DNA from: JAHEEL01 sp964195515
Lineage (GTDB): Bacteria > Actinomycetota > Acidimicrobiia > Spongiisociales > UBA5794
Reading direction: 5' to 3'
Length of the DNA: 64,000 bases
Assembly (NCBI GenBank): GCA_964195515.1
Contig: CAXMQO010000101.1
Span: 1 to 64,000 of the forward strand
The notes beneath the pieces were generated by a model. It saw nothing but the letters and a program-made list of their open reading frames with translations. It made no database searches and had not been told where the DNA came from. Of this stretch, positions 17,901-26,277 are shown piece after piece. How positions within the stretch are numbered: the first letter of the stretch is position 1; each line of letters starts with the position of its first letter. The position numbers and the translations under genes were made by a program.

Positions 17901-19258
17901 GCGATCGGAACGTCCCTTCCCATATCGGCGAAGAGCGTGAACTCGGGCAGGAAGGTCATCTGGACCTTCCCGACGGCGCCCTGTCGGTGTTTTGCGACGA
18001 CGATCTCGGCCACACCCTTCGATTCCATCCGGTCGGGGTTGTATGCCTCATCCCGATAGATGAACAGAACGACGTCGGCGTCCTGCTCGATCGCTCCGGA
18101 CTCACGAAGGTCGCCGAGACGCGGTCGCTTGTCCTCTCTGCTCTCGAGCGACCGATTCAGCTGGGAGACTGCAATGACCGGGACATCGAGCTCCCGGGCC
18201 AGATTCTTCAGCGAACGAGAGATGAGCGCTATCTCCTGCTGGCGGTTCTCCCCGCCTGAACCGTTCATCAGCTGGAGATAGTCCACGATGACGAGACCAA
18301 GACCCGGTCGGCGCCGCAGGCGACGGGCCTTCGCCCGAATCTCGGTGACCGTGAGGCCGGGCGAGTCGTCGACGAAGATCGGCTTCTTGTAGAGCGCGCT
18401 CGCCGCGTTCGAGAGCTTCGTGAAATCGGCCTCTGCGAGACGGCCGGTGCGTAGTCGCTGAGAGTCGATCCTGCCGGTGGAGCAGAGCATCCGGGAGACG
18501 ACTTCTTCGCGGCTCATCTCAAGTGAGAAGATCGCCACCGGATGATCCTTCAGCGCGACGTTCTGAGCGATGTTGAGGGCCAGCGCCGTCTTCCCCATTC
18601 CAGGGCGGGCGGCAATGACGACGAGATTCGTGGGATGGAGCCCAGCGAGTTTGGTGTCGAGATCCCGGAAACCGGTCGGGATGCCGGTGATCTCCGACCC
18701 GAGCCGCTGGAGCTCTTCGGCCCGTTCGATCGCCGGGCCGAGCAGCGGGTCGATCGAGGCGAGACCCTCACCGACACGACGCTCGGCGACCTGGAAGACC
18801 TCCTGCTCAGCGCGATCGAGCACGTTGGCAATCGGCTCGCTCATCTCTGACGCGATCACACCGATCGTGCCACCGACGCGCATGAGGCGCCGGCGAAGCG
18901 CGTGCTCCTCGACGATTCCGGCGTAGTAGTCGACGTTTGACGTGGTCGGGACAGTGTCGAGGAGGCGGGTGAGGAACGCTACGCCGCCGAGGCGTTCGAG
19001 CGCTCCCTCGCGTCGGAGCATCTCGGAGACAGTGACGGCGTCGATCGGCTCGTTTGCGTCGAACAGGGTCCTCACCGCTTCGAATACCTGCTGATGTGCC
19101 GGACGGTAGAAGTCCTCGGCGTGGAGCTTCTCGAGTGCGATGTTCGCCGCGTCGGAGGAAAGGAGAACCGCACCGAGCACCGACTCTTCGGCTTCGACGC
19201 TATGCGGAGGCACCTGCAAGCCGCGGTTCCCCGTTGGGCGTTCGGCTACGCTCGTCAC
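17897..19258 (-). CDS. dnaB: Replicative DNA helicase
   Basis: Hexameric helicase that unwinds DNA at the replication fork. The N-terminal primase-binding domain starts at PPHSVEAEESVLGAVLLS, and the RecA-like domain has Walker A ARPGMGKTALALN and Walker B LGLVIVDYLQLM. The SQLNRSLE...DLRESGAIEQDAD block and the final KHRQGAVGKVQMTF motif are all present. No intein is inserted. I place the start at GTG 19258 because GGGAGG lies five bases upstream, giving 453 residues. It follows rplI, as in many actinobacteria, but with a 340-base gap holding a terminator and repeated dyads, so it probably has its own promoter. Confidence 0.97.
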   Translation of the reverse strand: MTSVAERPTGNRGLQVPPHSVEAEESVLGAVLLSSDAANIALEKLHAEDFYRPAHQQVFEAVRTLFDANEPIDAVTVSEMLRREGALERLGGVAFLTRLLDTVPTTSNVDYYAGIVEEHALRRRLMRVGGTIGVIASEMSEPIANVLDRAEQEVFQVAERRVGEGLASIDPLLGPAIERAEELQRLGSEITGIPTGFRDLDTKLAGLHPTNLVVIAARPGMGKTALALNIAQNVALKDHPVAIFSLEMSREEVVSRMLCSTGRIDSQRLRTGRLAEADFTKLSNAASALYKKPIFVDDSPGLTVTEIRAKARRLRRRPGLGLVIVDYLQLMNGSGGENRQQEIALISRSLKNLARELDVPVIAVSQLNRSLESREDKRPRLGDLRESGAIEQDADVVLFIYRDEAYNPDRMESKGVAEIVVAKHRQGAVGKVQMTFLPEFTLFADMGRDVPIA

Positions 19259-19459
19259 TGATCCTCCCGTCGTTCTCACCCGGCTCGTCATCGTCAACGT
19301 CGCATGCGGGTATGACAGAAACGCGTCGAACACCCGAGCGCCGTAAGAAGAAGGGCGAGTCTACGACTCGGGGCAGTCGAGCGGTCCGGCCCCGGCAGAC
19401 TGTTTTCCGCGCACCGGGTTTTGTTTTCGCGCAGTTGCCCGCCCACGCCCAAAATCGCG

Positions 19460-19530
19460 TACCCAGGGTATACGTCCCCGTCTACGGCGCCCCCGGCCCG
19501 CGGAACGGATCACGCCGCTTACCCAGGGTA
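19460..19530. promoter_or_regulatory. Two identical TACCCAGGGTA dyads 60 bp apart
   Basis: The 11-base perfect inverted repeat TACCCAGGGTA occurs at 19460-19470 and 19520-19530, each followed by T. The exact 60-base period puts the two sites about 5.7 helical turns apart. Position upstream of dnaB suggests paired operator sites, but no regulator is known to me for this exact sequence. TACCC/GGGTA half-sites recall copper-sensing CsoR/RicR operators, which have a wider centre. Confidence 0.5.
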
Positions 19531-19551
19531 TGTGTGTTGAGGCGCGAGGAA

Positions 19552-19571
19552 GGCCCGTCCGAAGACGGACC
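19552..19571 (-). terminator. UUCG-loop hairpin after rplI
   Basis: On the minus strand GGTCCGTC and GACGGGCC form an 8-bp stem (one G-U pair) capped by TTCG, 25 bases beyond the rplI stop. There is no long T run, as is common in high-GC actinobacteria. It would end the rpsF-ssb-rpsR-rplI transcript before dnaB. Confidence 0.5.
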
Positions 19572-19596
19572 CACTTCGCTTCCACGTTGGCGCCAG

Positions 19597-20043
19597 CTAG
19601 GCCGGAATCACGTCCAGCGTAACCGAGAACTGAACCTCGGAGTGCGGCTCGAGGATCACTTCGTGAAGGCCGATCTCTTTGATCGGACCATCGACCCGAA
19701 TGATCTTGCGGTCGACAACGATCCCGGTGAACTTCGAGATCGCGGCAGCGATGTCGCCCTCTCCTATCGATCCGAACAGCTTGCCCTCATCGCTGGCGCG
19801 AGCCGCGACCACGACCCGGGTCCCGGTGAGCGACTGGGCATAACCCTCTGCCTCTTGACGGGCGGCTCGCAATGCCTCCTCGCGGGAAACCCGCATCGAA
19901 TCGGCCTCGCGGAGCGCCCCGTCGGTCGCCTTGACGGCGAACGACCTTGGGACGAGATAGTTGCGGGCGTATCCATCGGAGACGTTGACAACCTCACCTT
20001 TGTTGCCGAGATCGGCAACGTCCTTCGTGAGAATCAACTTCAT
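19597..20043 (-). CDS. rplI: 50S ribosomal protein L9
   Basis: Ribosomal protein L9 (148 residues). The N-terminal rRNA-binding motif MKLILTKDVADLGNKGEVV and NVSDGYARNYLVPRSFAV are textbook. A charged central helix rich in Arg/Glu/Ala follows, then the C-terminal domain with GKLFGSIGEGDIAAAI. It overlaps the rpsR stop by four bases, so L9 and S18 are translationally coupled. Confidence 0.97.
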   Translation of the reverse strand: MKLILTKDVADLGNKGEVVNVSDGYARNYLVPRSFAVKATDGALREADSMRVSREEALRAARQEAEGYAQSLTGTRVVVAARASDEGKLFGSIGEGDIAAAISKFTGIVVDRKIIRVDGPIKEIGLHEVILEPHSEVQFSVTLDVIPA

Positions 20044-20312
20044 TTGCTCGGCCTCGTCGCAAGGTAGGGCAGCAGGGCCATTTCACGAGCATTCTTGATT
20101 GCCGTGGAGACCTGACGCTGACGTTTCTCGTTCAATCCGGTGACGCGGCGCGAGCGAATCTTGCCCCGATCGGACATGAACTTGCGCAGCAGTGCTACAT
20201 CCTTGTAATCGACCAATTCGTCCGCTTTGAAGCGGTAGACAATGCGCTTCCGCCGACCCCTGTCCTCGGACGGGCGGCGTCGCGTCGTCCGTGTGCTTCG
20301 TGTCTTTGCCAT
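20040..20312 (-). CDS. rpsR: 30S ribosomal protein S18
   Basis: Ribosomal protein S18 (90 residues), which binds beside S6 on the platform of the small subunit. The core reads VDYKDVALLRKFMSDRGKI and then RRVTGLNEKRQRQVSTAIKNAREMALLPY, matching the family. The N-terminal 25 residues are a basic extension rich in Arg and Thr. No zinc-binding CXXC pair is present, so this is not obviously the zinc-replete paralogue type. Stop overlaps the start of rplI. Confidence 0.97.
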   Translation of the reverse strand: MAKTRSTRTTRRRPSEDRGRRKRIVYRFKADELVDYKDVALLRKFMSDRGKIRSRRVTGLNEKRQRQVSTAIKNAREMALLPYLATRPSK

Positions 20313-20324
20313 CGATATTCTCCT

Positions 20325-20777
20325 TTAGAAGGGCGCCTCGTCGGGCCCGGGGTTCTCGCGAGCGACCGGGGCTGCGGGCTGGCCCTGCCCCTGTCCATCA
20401 CTCGACCAACCGCCATCGGCCCGGGGCGTCTTCGTGACCGTTGCCGTGGCCCAGCGGATCGACGGGCCGATCTCCTTGATGTCGATCTCGATGATCGACC
20501 GCTTGTCGCCGTCCTGGGTCTCCCAGGATCGTTGCTGGAGCTCGCCGACCACGATGACGCGCATTCCCTTCGTGAGGGATTCGGCGACGTTCTCACCCAA
20601 GTCGCGCCAGCACGTTCCACCGAAGAAGCTCGTCTCCTCCTGCCACTCGCCCTGGCTCTGATATCGCTTGTTCACGGCGAAACGCACTTTGGTCATCGCG
20701 ACGCCGCTCGGGGTGAATCGGAGTTCCGGATCTTCGACAAGGTTGCCGATCAAGGTCACACTATTCACATTGCTCAT
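20325..20777 (-). CDS. ssb: Single-stranded DNA-binding protein
   Basis: The 150-residue SSB coats single-stranded DNA in replication and repair. The OB fold begins MSNVNSVTLIGNLVEDPELRF, continues with VAMTKVRFAVNKRY, FFGGTCWRDLGENVAESLTKGMRVIVVGEL and WETQDGDKRSIIEIDIKEIGPS. A flexible Gly/Gln/Pro linker then ends in the acidic tail GPDEAPF, the partner-binding tip (usually D-D-I-P-F; here with Ala-Pro-Phe). It lies between rpsF and rpsR as in most bacteria. Confidence 0.97.
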   Translation of the reverse strand: MSNVNSVTLIGNLVEDPELRFTPSGVAMTKVRFAVNKRYQSQGEWQEETSFFGGTCWRDLGENVAESLTKGMRVIVVGELQQRSWETQDGDKRSIIEIDIKEIGPSIRWATATVTKTPRADGGWSSDGQGQGQPAAPVARENPGPDEAPF

Positions 20778-20838
20778 GTTGTCTCTCTTCTCTCGCTTCC
20801 TGTACCCCCCACATCATGCGGGGAGCGTGTGACAGGAA

Positions 20839-21132
20839 TCAACCCTCTCGATCGGTCCTCCGAATGAGTTTGTGACGGACGACGGCGTCGGACAACGACA
20901 ACGCGTGGTCGAGCGCGTCGACGAGGACGGTGTCGCCTTCGAAGTCGAGGACGGAGTAGTAGCCCTCATTCATGTGGTCGATTTCGTAGGCGAAGCGTCG
21001 CTTCCCCCAGAAATCGGTCCCGGTTACGTTGCCGCTGGTGTCGATCGTCGCGGAGACTTCCTCGACCTGCTTGCGGACATCCGATTCGACCATGTCTGGC
21101 CTGTGGATGATCATCAGCTCGTACGAGCGCAT
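20839..21132 (-). CDS. rpsF: 30S ribosomal protein S6
   Basis: Ribosomal protein S6 (97 residues). The N-terminal strand MRSYELMIIHRPDM, the WGKRRFAYEIDHMNEGYYSVLDFE segment and the C-terminal LSDAVVRHKLIRR are diagnostic. The start at ATG 21132 is set by the family N-terminus and by GAGGAG located eight bases upstream. It leads the rpsF-ssb-rpsR-rplI operon; the 218 bases upstream should hold its promoter, which I cannot pinpoint. Confidence 0.96.
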   Translation of the reverse strand: MRSYELMIIHRPDMVESDVRKQVEEVSATIDTSGNVTGTDFWGKRRFAYEIDHMNEGYYSVLDFEGDTVLVDALDHALSLSDAVVRHKLIRRTDREG

Positions 21133-21350
21133 GGATATCAACTCCTCTGGACGTTCGCGGTGCGAACGGTCCCCGAAGGGACAGGATCTGGCAGCCGTGA
21201 GGCCGCGTTCGGCGCCACTCCGGTATCCGGGCGGCGGTGTACGCCGAAGATTGTACCGCGAACCGTCCGGTAGCCGCCGGGGTCTGCCAGCCGAACCGTC
21301 GTCCGTGTCTACGTTCACAACTGTTGTGTTCGCAAGCACATACGACGCAC

Positions 21351-21803
21351 TCAGTCGTCGGCGAGTTCGAGGACCGACCCTTCTGTCACGAAATCCAGAT
21401 CTCCCGCCGGGGCTTCCACCGCATACCGGTATGGGCTCGACCGGCGATATCCCGGGCACGGATCCTCTATGCATGGCTCCATCGCGAACCGGTCGACAAA
21501 CCCGCCGTCGACATCGAAGAAGGCTATGTCGAGAGCGATGAGCGTGTTCTTCATCCAGAATCCCCCTTCGGTATCGGACGGGAAGACGAACAGCATGCCG
21601 TCAAGGCCGCCGAGGTCGGTCACGCCCATCAGCCCTCGTGACCGCAACGCAGGTTTGTCGGCCACAGCGACGGCCAACTCCCTCCCGTCGATAGTGATCG
21701 TCCTCGTTTCGAATCCCTCCAACCCGGCAGGATCGCCCGATCCGCAGGCAGCGAGCAGCAGTGAGAGCGAGACGGCGAGCGTCAGGAGAGAACGGAACGT
21801 CAC
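21351..21803 (-). CDS. DUF192-family lipoprotein
   Basis: Secreted lipoprotein of about 150 residues. From the GTG at 21803 the N-terminus reads as a signal peptide ending in a lipobox (LLAAC, Cys at about residue 19). The DUF192 beta-barrel follows: LAVAVADKPALRSRGLMG, GMLFVFPSDTEGGFWMKNTLIALDIAFFD, then FAMEPC and YRYAVEAPAG. The W-M-K-N-T motif is the family hallmark. The role of DUF192 proteins is not known. The start is just downstream of panB in the same direction, 26 bases away, so they may be co-transcribed. Confidence 0.88.
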   Translation of the reverse strand: MTFRSLLTLAVSLSLLLAACGSGDPAGLEGFETRTITIDGRELAVAVADKPALRSRGLMGVTDLGGLDGMLFVFPSDTEGGFWMKNTLIALDIAFFDVDGGFVDRFAMEPCIEDPCPGYRRSSPYRYAVEAPAGDLDFVTEGSVLELADD

Positions 21804-21829
21804 GGTCCTAAACCTACCGTGCTCGGTGG

Positions 21830-22693
21830 TCAGCGTTCGACGCTTGCCTCCGAATCGACGAGATCTCGCAGGATCTCGTACGACTCGTCTGGCATGTGAT
21901 ACGTCTCGTCTGACGACGGGAACGCCCCGGACTCCACGTCGGCGAAGAACCGCTTGAGCGCATCGACGGCGTCGTCGGCAAGACTCGCATAGGGGCGCAC
22001 GAATTTCGGGAGGTACTCCCCTCCGCCGAGGCCCAGGATGTCGTGCAGGACAAGGACCTGGCCGTCGCATCCGGCCCCTGCGCCGATCCCGATGGTCGGA
22101 ACCGGCACTTCTGCGGTGACGATCTGCGCCACCCGATCCGGGACACCTTCGAGAACGATGGCGAACACTCCGGCATCGGCGAGCGCTTGCGCGTCGCTGA
22201 TCATCTCATACGCGGCGTGGACCTTCTTGCCCTGCACCCGGTAACCGCCCATCGCATTCACGGACTGGGGGGTGAGGCCGAGGTGACCCATGACCGGAAT
22301 CTCTGCGTCGAGAACAGCGGCGATCACATCAAGGCGCTTGCGCCCTCCCTCGACCTTCACGGCTGCGGCGCCTCCTTCGCGAACGAGTCGGGCGCCGTTG
22401 AGCACCGTATCCTCGGGCGACACGTGGAAACTCATCCACGGCATGTCCCCCACAACGAGGGCGCTGGGTTCGGCTCGTGTGACGGCCGCTGTGTGGTGGA
22501 CCATCACGTCCATGTCGACGGAGAGCGTGTCGGTGTGACCGAGAACAACGTTGGCGACCGAGTCGCCGACGAGGATGATGTCCGCGCCGGCCCGATCCGC
22601 GATCTTGGCTGTCGGATAGTCGTAGGCGGTGACCATCCGAATCTTCGCCCCGCCTTTTCTGGCGCGAATCTCCGGCGCTGTGATCGTGTTCAT
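21830..22693 (-). CDS. panB: 3-methyl-2-oxobutanoate hydroxymethyltransferase
   Basis: First committed enzyme of pantothenate (vitamin B5) synthesis: it adds a hydroxymethyl group from methylenetetrahydrofolate to alpha-ketoisovalerate. Family motifs are MVTAYDYPTAKIADRAGAD, ILVGDSVANVVLGHTDTL, AVKVEGG, VMGHLGLTPQSV and VPTIGIGAGAGCDGQVLVLHDILG. ATG 22693 is chosen over an upstream in-frame start because GAGGAG lies eight bases before it and the family N-terminus begins there. No panC, panD or panE is nearby. A bulged GC hairpin lies in its leader at 22709-22729. Confidence 0.96.
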   Translation of the reverse strand: MNTITAPEIRARKGGAKIRMVTAYDYPTAKIADRAGADIILVGDSVANVVLGHTDTLSVDMDVMVHHTAAVTRAEPSALVVGDMPWMSFHVSPEDTVLNGARLVREGGAAAVKVEGGRKRLDVIAAVLDAEIPVMGHLGLTPQSVNAMGGYRVQGKKVHAAYEMISDAQALADAGVFAIVLEGVPDRVAQIVTAEVPVPTIGIGAGAGCDGQVLVLHDILGLGGGEYLPKFVRPYASLADDAVDALKRFFADVESGAFPSSDETYHMPDESYEILRDLVDSEASVER

Positions 22694-22873
22694 CGATTGC
22701 TCCTCTCTCCCCACCCTTCGGGTTGGGGGACGCGTCGCAGCATTAGAACGGCGCTCGCTTCGGCCTCGGCCGCCCGAAGGGGTCGCCCGTGCCTGAACGC
22801 TTCAGTGTGAACGCTAGCGGCCACACTCGTGTTCCGGGTCGTCTGTGACGGCCGGTGCGGTACCGTTGCACCC

Positions 22874-23350
22874 ATGGCGCGCAGAGACATCACCATGACC
22901 GGCGACGAAGTCACCGCCTTTCTCGACGAGACGGCGGTCCTCGAAGTTGCAACGATCGGCAGCAACGGCTGGCCGCACCTCGCTCCGATGTGGTTCGTGA
23001 TGGAGGACGACCAGATCGTCTTCCGTTCATTCACCAGGTCACAGAAGATTCTGAACCTCCAGCGCGATCCTCGTCTCACCGTCTTGGCCGAAGACGGGGA
23101 CGCCTACGAGGAGCTCAGGGGGGTGATGATCAAGGCCGAGGCCCGTCTGGTCGAGGACCCGGCCTACGTCCTTGCCATCTACGGGCGCCTTGCTGCCAAG
23201 TACGCGATGGTTGGACCTGCGCCCGTCGAACTCTCAGAGGAGGACCTCGAGGCCACCTTCGGCCGGTTCGCGTCAAAGAACACAGCTGTCGTCGTGGTAC
23301 CGGTGAAGACCGCCTCCTGGGATCACCGCAAGATCGGTGGCGGCTACTAG
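22874..23350 (+). CDS. Pyridoxamine-phosphate-oxidase-fold (FDOR-like) protein
   Basis: A 158-residue split-barrel flavin- or F420-binding protein. The start of the fold, ITMTGDEVTAFLDETAVLEVATIGSNGWPHLAPMWFVME, is typical of the actinobacterial PNPOx-like oxidoreductases; VFRSFTRSQKILNLQRDPRLTVLAED marks the cofactor-phosphate region. These proteins use FMN or F420 to reduce varied substrates or bind haem breakdown products. Transcribed away from panB, start at ATG 22874 where the fold begins. The substrate cannot be assigned. Confidence 0.85.
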   Translation: MARRDITMTGDEVTAFLDETAVLEVATIGSNGWPHLAPMWFVMEDDQIVFRSFTRSQKILNLQRDPRLTVLAEDGDAYEELRGVMIKAEARLVEDPAYVLAIYGRLAAKYAMVGPAPVELSEEDLEATFGRFASKNTAVVVVPVKTASWDHRKIGGGY

Positions 23351-23411
23351 GAGCCCGGGATCGTTCAGCAGCCTGGATCGACGGGTCGAGCCAGAGTTCT
23401 CAGGACGTCTC

Positions 23412-26177
23412 TCAGTCGGCGCAGATCTCGAGGATGGCGTCGCCATGTGCCTCGAGCTTCGCCGGACCGATGCCGGGAACCGAGGCCAGTTGGGTCTCCG
23501 TCTGTGGCCGGATACCTGCGATCATCTCGATCGTGGCATCGTGGAGGATCACGTAGGCCGGCATCCCCGTCGCTCGTGCAGTCGCGAGCCGCCATGCCTT
23601 CAATCGGTCAACGAGACCGGCGTCGGGGGTGATGGTCTCTGACTGCGGCGTGAGGGGACCCCTGCGATCCCCCGCCTTGACGTCATCACCCCATCGGACG
23701 TGAACCTGTCCTCCACCATCCGCCTCGATCCAGACGCCATCGGCGTCAATCTCTGCCACAACCCCTCTGATGCCACCGTGAACGGCAACGGTATCGCCCA
23801 CTTCGGCACCGATTCCCCTGGTCTTTCGCTCCAGACGCTGCCTGCGCTTGATGGGTTCTGTCTCGACGGTTCGTGACGCCTGTCCGGTGAGTTCGTCGAG
23901 GAACCGGGAGGGATTGTCGACGTCGGACAGGATCGCGACCTGTCCGATTCCTCGTGTGATCGCCACGTGGAGGATCCGTCGCTCCTCTTCGATGTCGGTC
24001 GCGAGGTCATGAGGAAGAAGACCCCGATCCACACCGAAGACCACCACCCGGTCCCATTCGAGACCTTTCGCTCGATGCACCGTCGACAGGGTCACGCCGT
24101 CCGAACCCGACCGGCCGATCATCTCAGCGAGCCAGGACTCGAAATCCGAGGCGGTCGGGTGGATCGCGGCCGCTCGCCGTAGTGCAACGATGTCGTCTGA
24201 CTGGGCCGAGCGATCGGCGCGGCTGCGTCCGCCATCGAGAGCCAGCGCCGAGGATTCCAGCCCGACCCGCCGGATCACGACGTCAAGGAGGGCCGCTGCG
24301 TCGTCTTTTTCGGCGGCAATAGCCACCCGTTCCAGATCTTCCACGAAACCGTCCCACCGTTGCGCCTGCTTGCCTGCGAGACCTCTCTTCGCTGCGGCCA
24401 CCGTGCCGAGGTCGTAGAAGCGTCGCCCTCCGAGCAGGTCGACGGCGAGTCGGTTGAGTCCGCGGGATGGCCGCCGCACCGCAATCATCAGGTCCGAAAG
24501 CGACATGCGTTCCGGGTCGAGACCGAGACGCATCCAGGCGAGTGTCGCCGAGACGACGGTACGAGTGAGGATCCCCCGGGTGATAGGCGACGAGAAGGGC
24601 ACAGCCCTCTCGGCGAGGGCGACGTGGACGGGGAGGAGAGCGGAATTGACGCGGGCAAGGACGGCAATGTCGAAAGGGTCGGTCTCTTCGAGCCACCCCT
24701 CGATGAGATCAGCCGCATTGAGACCGAGATGCGCTCCGTCGACACGATCAACCGTGAAGGAATCGGATCGCTCGACGGAATCGGGCGCCGCCGTGATCGT
24801 CTTCTCGATCCGCCGGTCGTTGTACGAAAGGAGCGTCTTCGCGGCGGTCACGACCGGAACCGGACACCGGTAGTTGACCTCCAGCGGATGCGAGTCGGCA
24901 CCGGGGAAGAGACGGTCGTAGTCGATCAGATAACCCGGATCGGCGCCCGCGTATCCGTAGATCGTCTGGTCGTCATCGCCGACACCGAACACATCGAGTT
25001 GGGGAGAAGCGAGGAGTCGGATGAGAAGCAGGTACCCACCGGTGAGATCCTGGAACTCGTCGACGAGCACATGCCGGCACCGGTCTTGCCATCGGCGACG
25101 GAGGTCCGGGTCGGCGAGCAGTGCCTCGATCGCGCCGTAAACCTGTTCGTCGAAGTCGGCTTCATTGTGAAGCTGCAACCGTTCTCGGTACATGGCGTAG
25201 ATCGTGGCGAAGCCTGGGACGTCGTCGCGCTCCTCCTCGACGGACTCGGGCGAGCGAAGGGCGATCCGGGTTTCGGAGAGTGCCTCCATGTACGGACCGA
25301 CGGTGTCGGTGTTGGGTCGCCTCGGTGCCTGCACGATAGGATCAAGGCGTGATCGCACTTCCCTCTCGTCGAGAAGCCTCAGATCACCGCGGGCATCGCG
25401 AAGAATCTCCCACCCGAGGGAGTGCACGGTTCGGACAAGGGCCCCACCGGTCGCCCCCGCTCGTTGACGCAGTTCTGCCGCCGCCTTCGTGTTGTACGCA
25501 AGGGCGCAGAGCGTCGACGGTTCGATCGCCCGGTCGTCGAGCAGGTGCCGGAGACGGGCCGTAAGGGTACGGGTCTTGCCAGAACCGGCCGGAGCGATGA
25601 TGCGGGCCGGGCCGGAGTCGTGGTTCGCTGCAGCGGCCTGGTCCGGAGCGAGTCCCACGTCGAGCGGCGCATAGACCCTCGCCTGATCGAGCCGTCCCAG
25701 AGTCACGGTCTCTGCATGCACGACCGCTTCCGTCGTCTCGATCGGTCCGCGGGGACCACCGTCGATCCATGCCGGAGTTCCGTCGGGGAGGAAGACGTCG
25801 GCCGGACCTCCCTCGGTGGCTCCGATTACGGCCGCCTTAACCGACCACCACCACTTGGGTGTCCCGCTCCTTGCGTCATAGCAGTTCGCCCATACGAGGA
25901 AGTGGAGTCGCTCGAGCGGGAAGACGAATGTGGAACCGACTTCATAGGGTTCTCTATCCTCGATCTCGGGCGTTCGGAGAGCGGAAGCGTCGACGCCGAG
26001 TTCGATGACGACCGATTCGCGGGTGACCCAGGCGCGATGGAGTCGGTCGATCGTTGCTTCCGGATCGGTGAGTGTCCCCTCATCGATAAGCACGAGCGAT
26101 GCCCTTTCCCACGGTTCGGGAACGGATGCATCGACATCGATCACCACGGATCGACCGAGTATTGCGGGAGAAGTCAC
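23412..26177 (-). CDS. UvrD/PcrA-like superfamily 1 helicase with a C-terminal HRDC domain
   Basis: A 921-residue helicase. The first 180 or so residues are an extra N-terminal domain. The motor follows with Walker A APAGSGKT (195-202), VDEFQDLT (Walker B), GDDDQTIYGYAGADP, VNYRCP, STVHRAKGLEWDRVVVFG and HVAITR. After it comes a small beta-barrel-like segment (VGDTVAVHGGIRGVVAEI) and an HRDC-type domain (LKAWRLATARATGMPAYVILHD...VPGIGPAKLEAHG). The HRDC tail resembles actinobacterial UvrD2, but UvrD2 is shorter and lacks the N-terminal domain. It probably unwinds DNA 3' to 5' in repair. The GC-rich gene faces away from padR. Confidence 0.9.
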   Translation of the reverse strand: MTSPAILGRSVVIDVDASVPEPWERASLVLIDEGTLTDPEATIDRLHRAWVTRESVVIELGVDASALRTPEIEDREPYEVGSTFVFPLERLHFLVWANCYDARSGTPKWWWSVKAAVIGATEGGPADVFLPDGTPAWIDGGPRGPIETTEAVVHAETVTLGRLDQARVYAPLDVGLAPDQAAAANHDSGPARIIAPAGSGKTRTLTARLRHLLDDRAIEPSTLCALAYNTKAAAELRQRAGATGGALVRTVHSLGWEILRDARGDLRLLDEREVRSRLDPIVQAPRRPNTDTVGPYMEALSETRIALRSPESVEEERDDVPGFATIYAMYRERLQLHNEADFDEQVYGAIEALLADPDLRRRWQDRCRHVLVDEFQDLTGGYLLLIRLLASPQLDVFGVGDDDQTIYGYAGADPGYLIDYDRLFPGADSHPLEVNYRCPVPVVTAAKTLLSYNDRRIEKTITAAPDSVERSDSFTVDRVDGAHLGLNAADLIEGWLEETDPFDIAVLARVNSALLPVHVALAERAVPFSSPITRGILTRTVVSATLAWMRLGLDPERMSLSDLMIAVRRPSRGLNRLAVDLLGGRRFYDLGTVAAAKRGLAGKQAQRWDGFVEDLERVAIAAEKDDAAALLDVVIRRVGLESSALALDGGRSRADRSAQSDDIVALRRAAAIHPTASDFESWLAEMIGRSGSDGVTLSTVHRAKGLEWDRVVVFGVDRGLLPHDLATDIEEERRILHVAITRGIGQVAILSDVDNPSRFLDELTGQASRTVETEPIKRRQRLERKTRGIGAEVGDTVAVHGGIRGVVAEIDADGVWIEADGGGQVHVRWGDDVKAGDRRGPLTPQSETITPDAGLVDRLKAWRLATARATGMPAYVILHDATIEMIAGIRPQTETQLASVPGIGPAKLEAHGDAILEICAD

Positions 26178-26228
26178 AAACGCGAGGTTAGGACGAGCCG
26201 GTGACGAGGAAAAGGGAGTGGCGGTTAC

Positions 26229-26264
26229 TATATCGATTCGATATACTTATATCGAATCGATATA
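26229..26264. promoter_or_regulatory. Paired palindromic operators upstream of padR
   Basis: Two 17-base dyads, TATATCGATTCGATATA (26229-26245) and TATATCGAATCGATATA (26248-26264), are perfect inverted repeats about a central base and are separated by two bases. They sit 13 bases before the padR start, over its probable promoter and next to the ribosome site, and also upstream of the divergent helicase gene. AT-rich dyads of this type are typical PadR targets, so autoregulation is likely. Confidence 0.8.
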
Positions 26265-26277
26265 TTGGAGACCACTC

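Larger units (their letters stand above)
19259..19596. other. rplI-dnaB intergenic region
   Basis: A 338-base gap unusual for this conserved cluster. It holds a UUCG-capped hairpin just after rplI and two identical TACCCAGGGTA dyads 60 bases apart. The remainder, up to the dnaB ribosome site, shows nothing I can name and has no credible coding frame. Confidence 0.6.

Noticed and set aside
22709..22729. GC-rich hairpin in the panB leader
   Set aside because: Bulged, short and without conserved riboswitch features; not enough to call a regulator.
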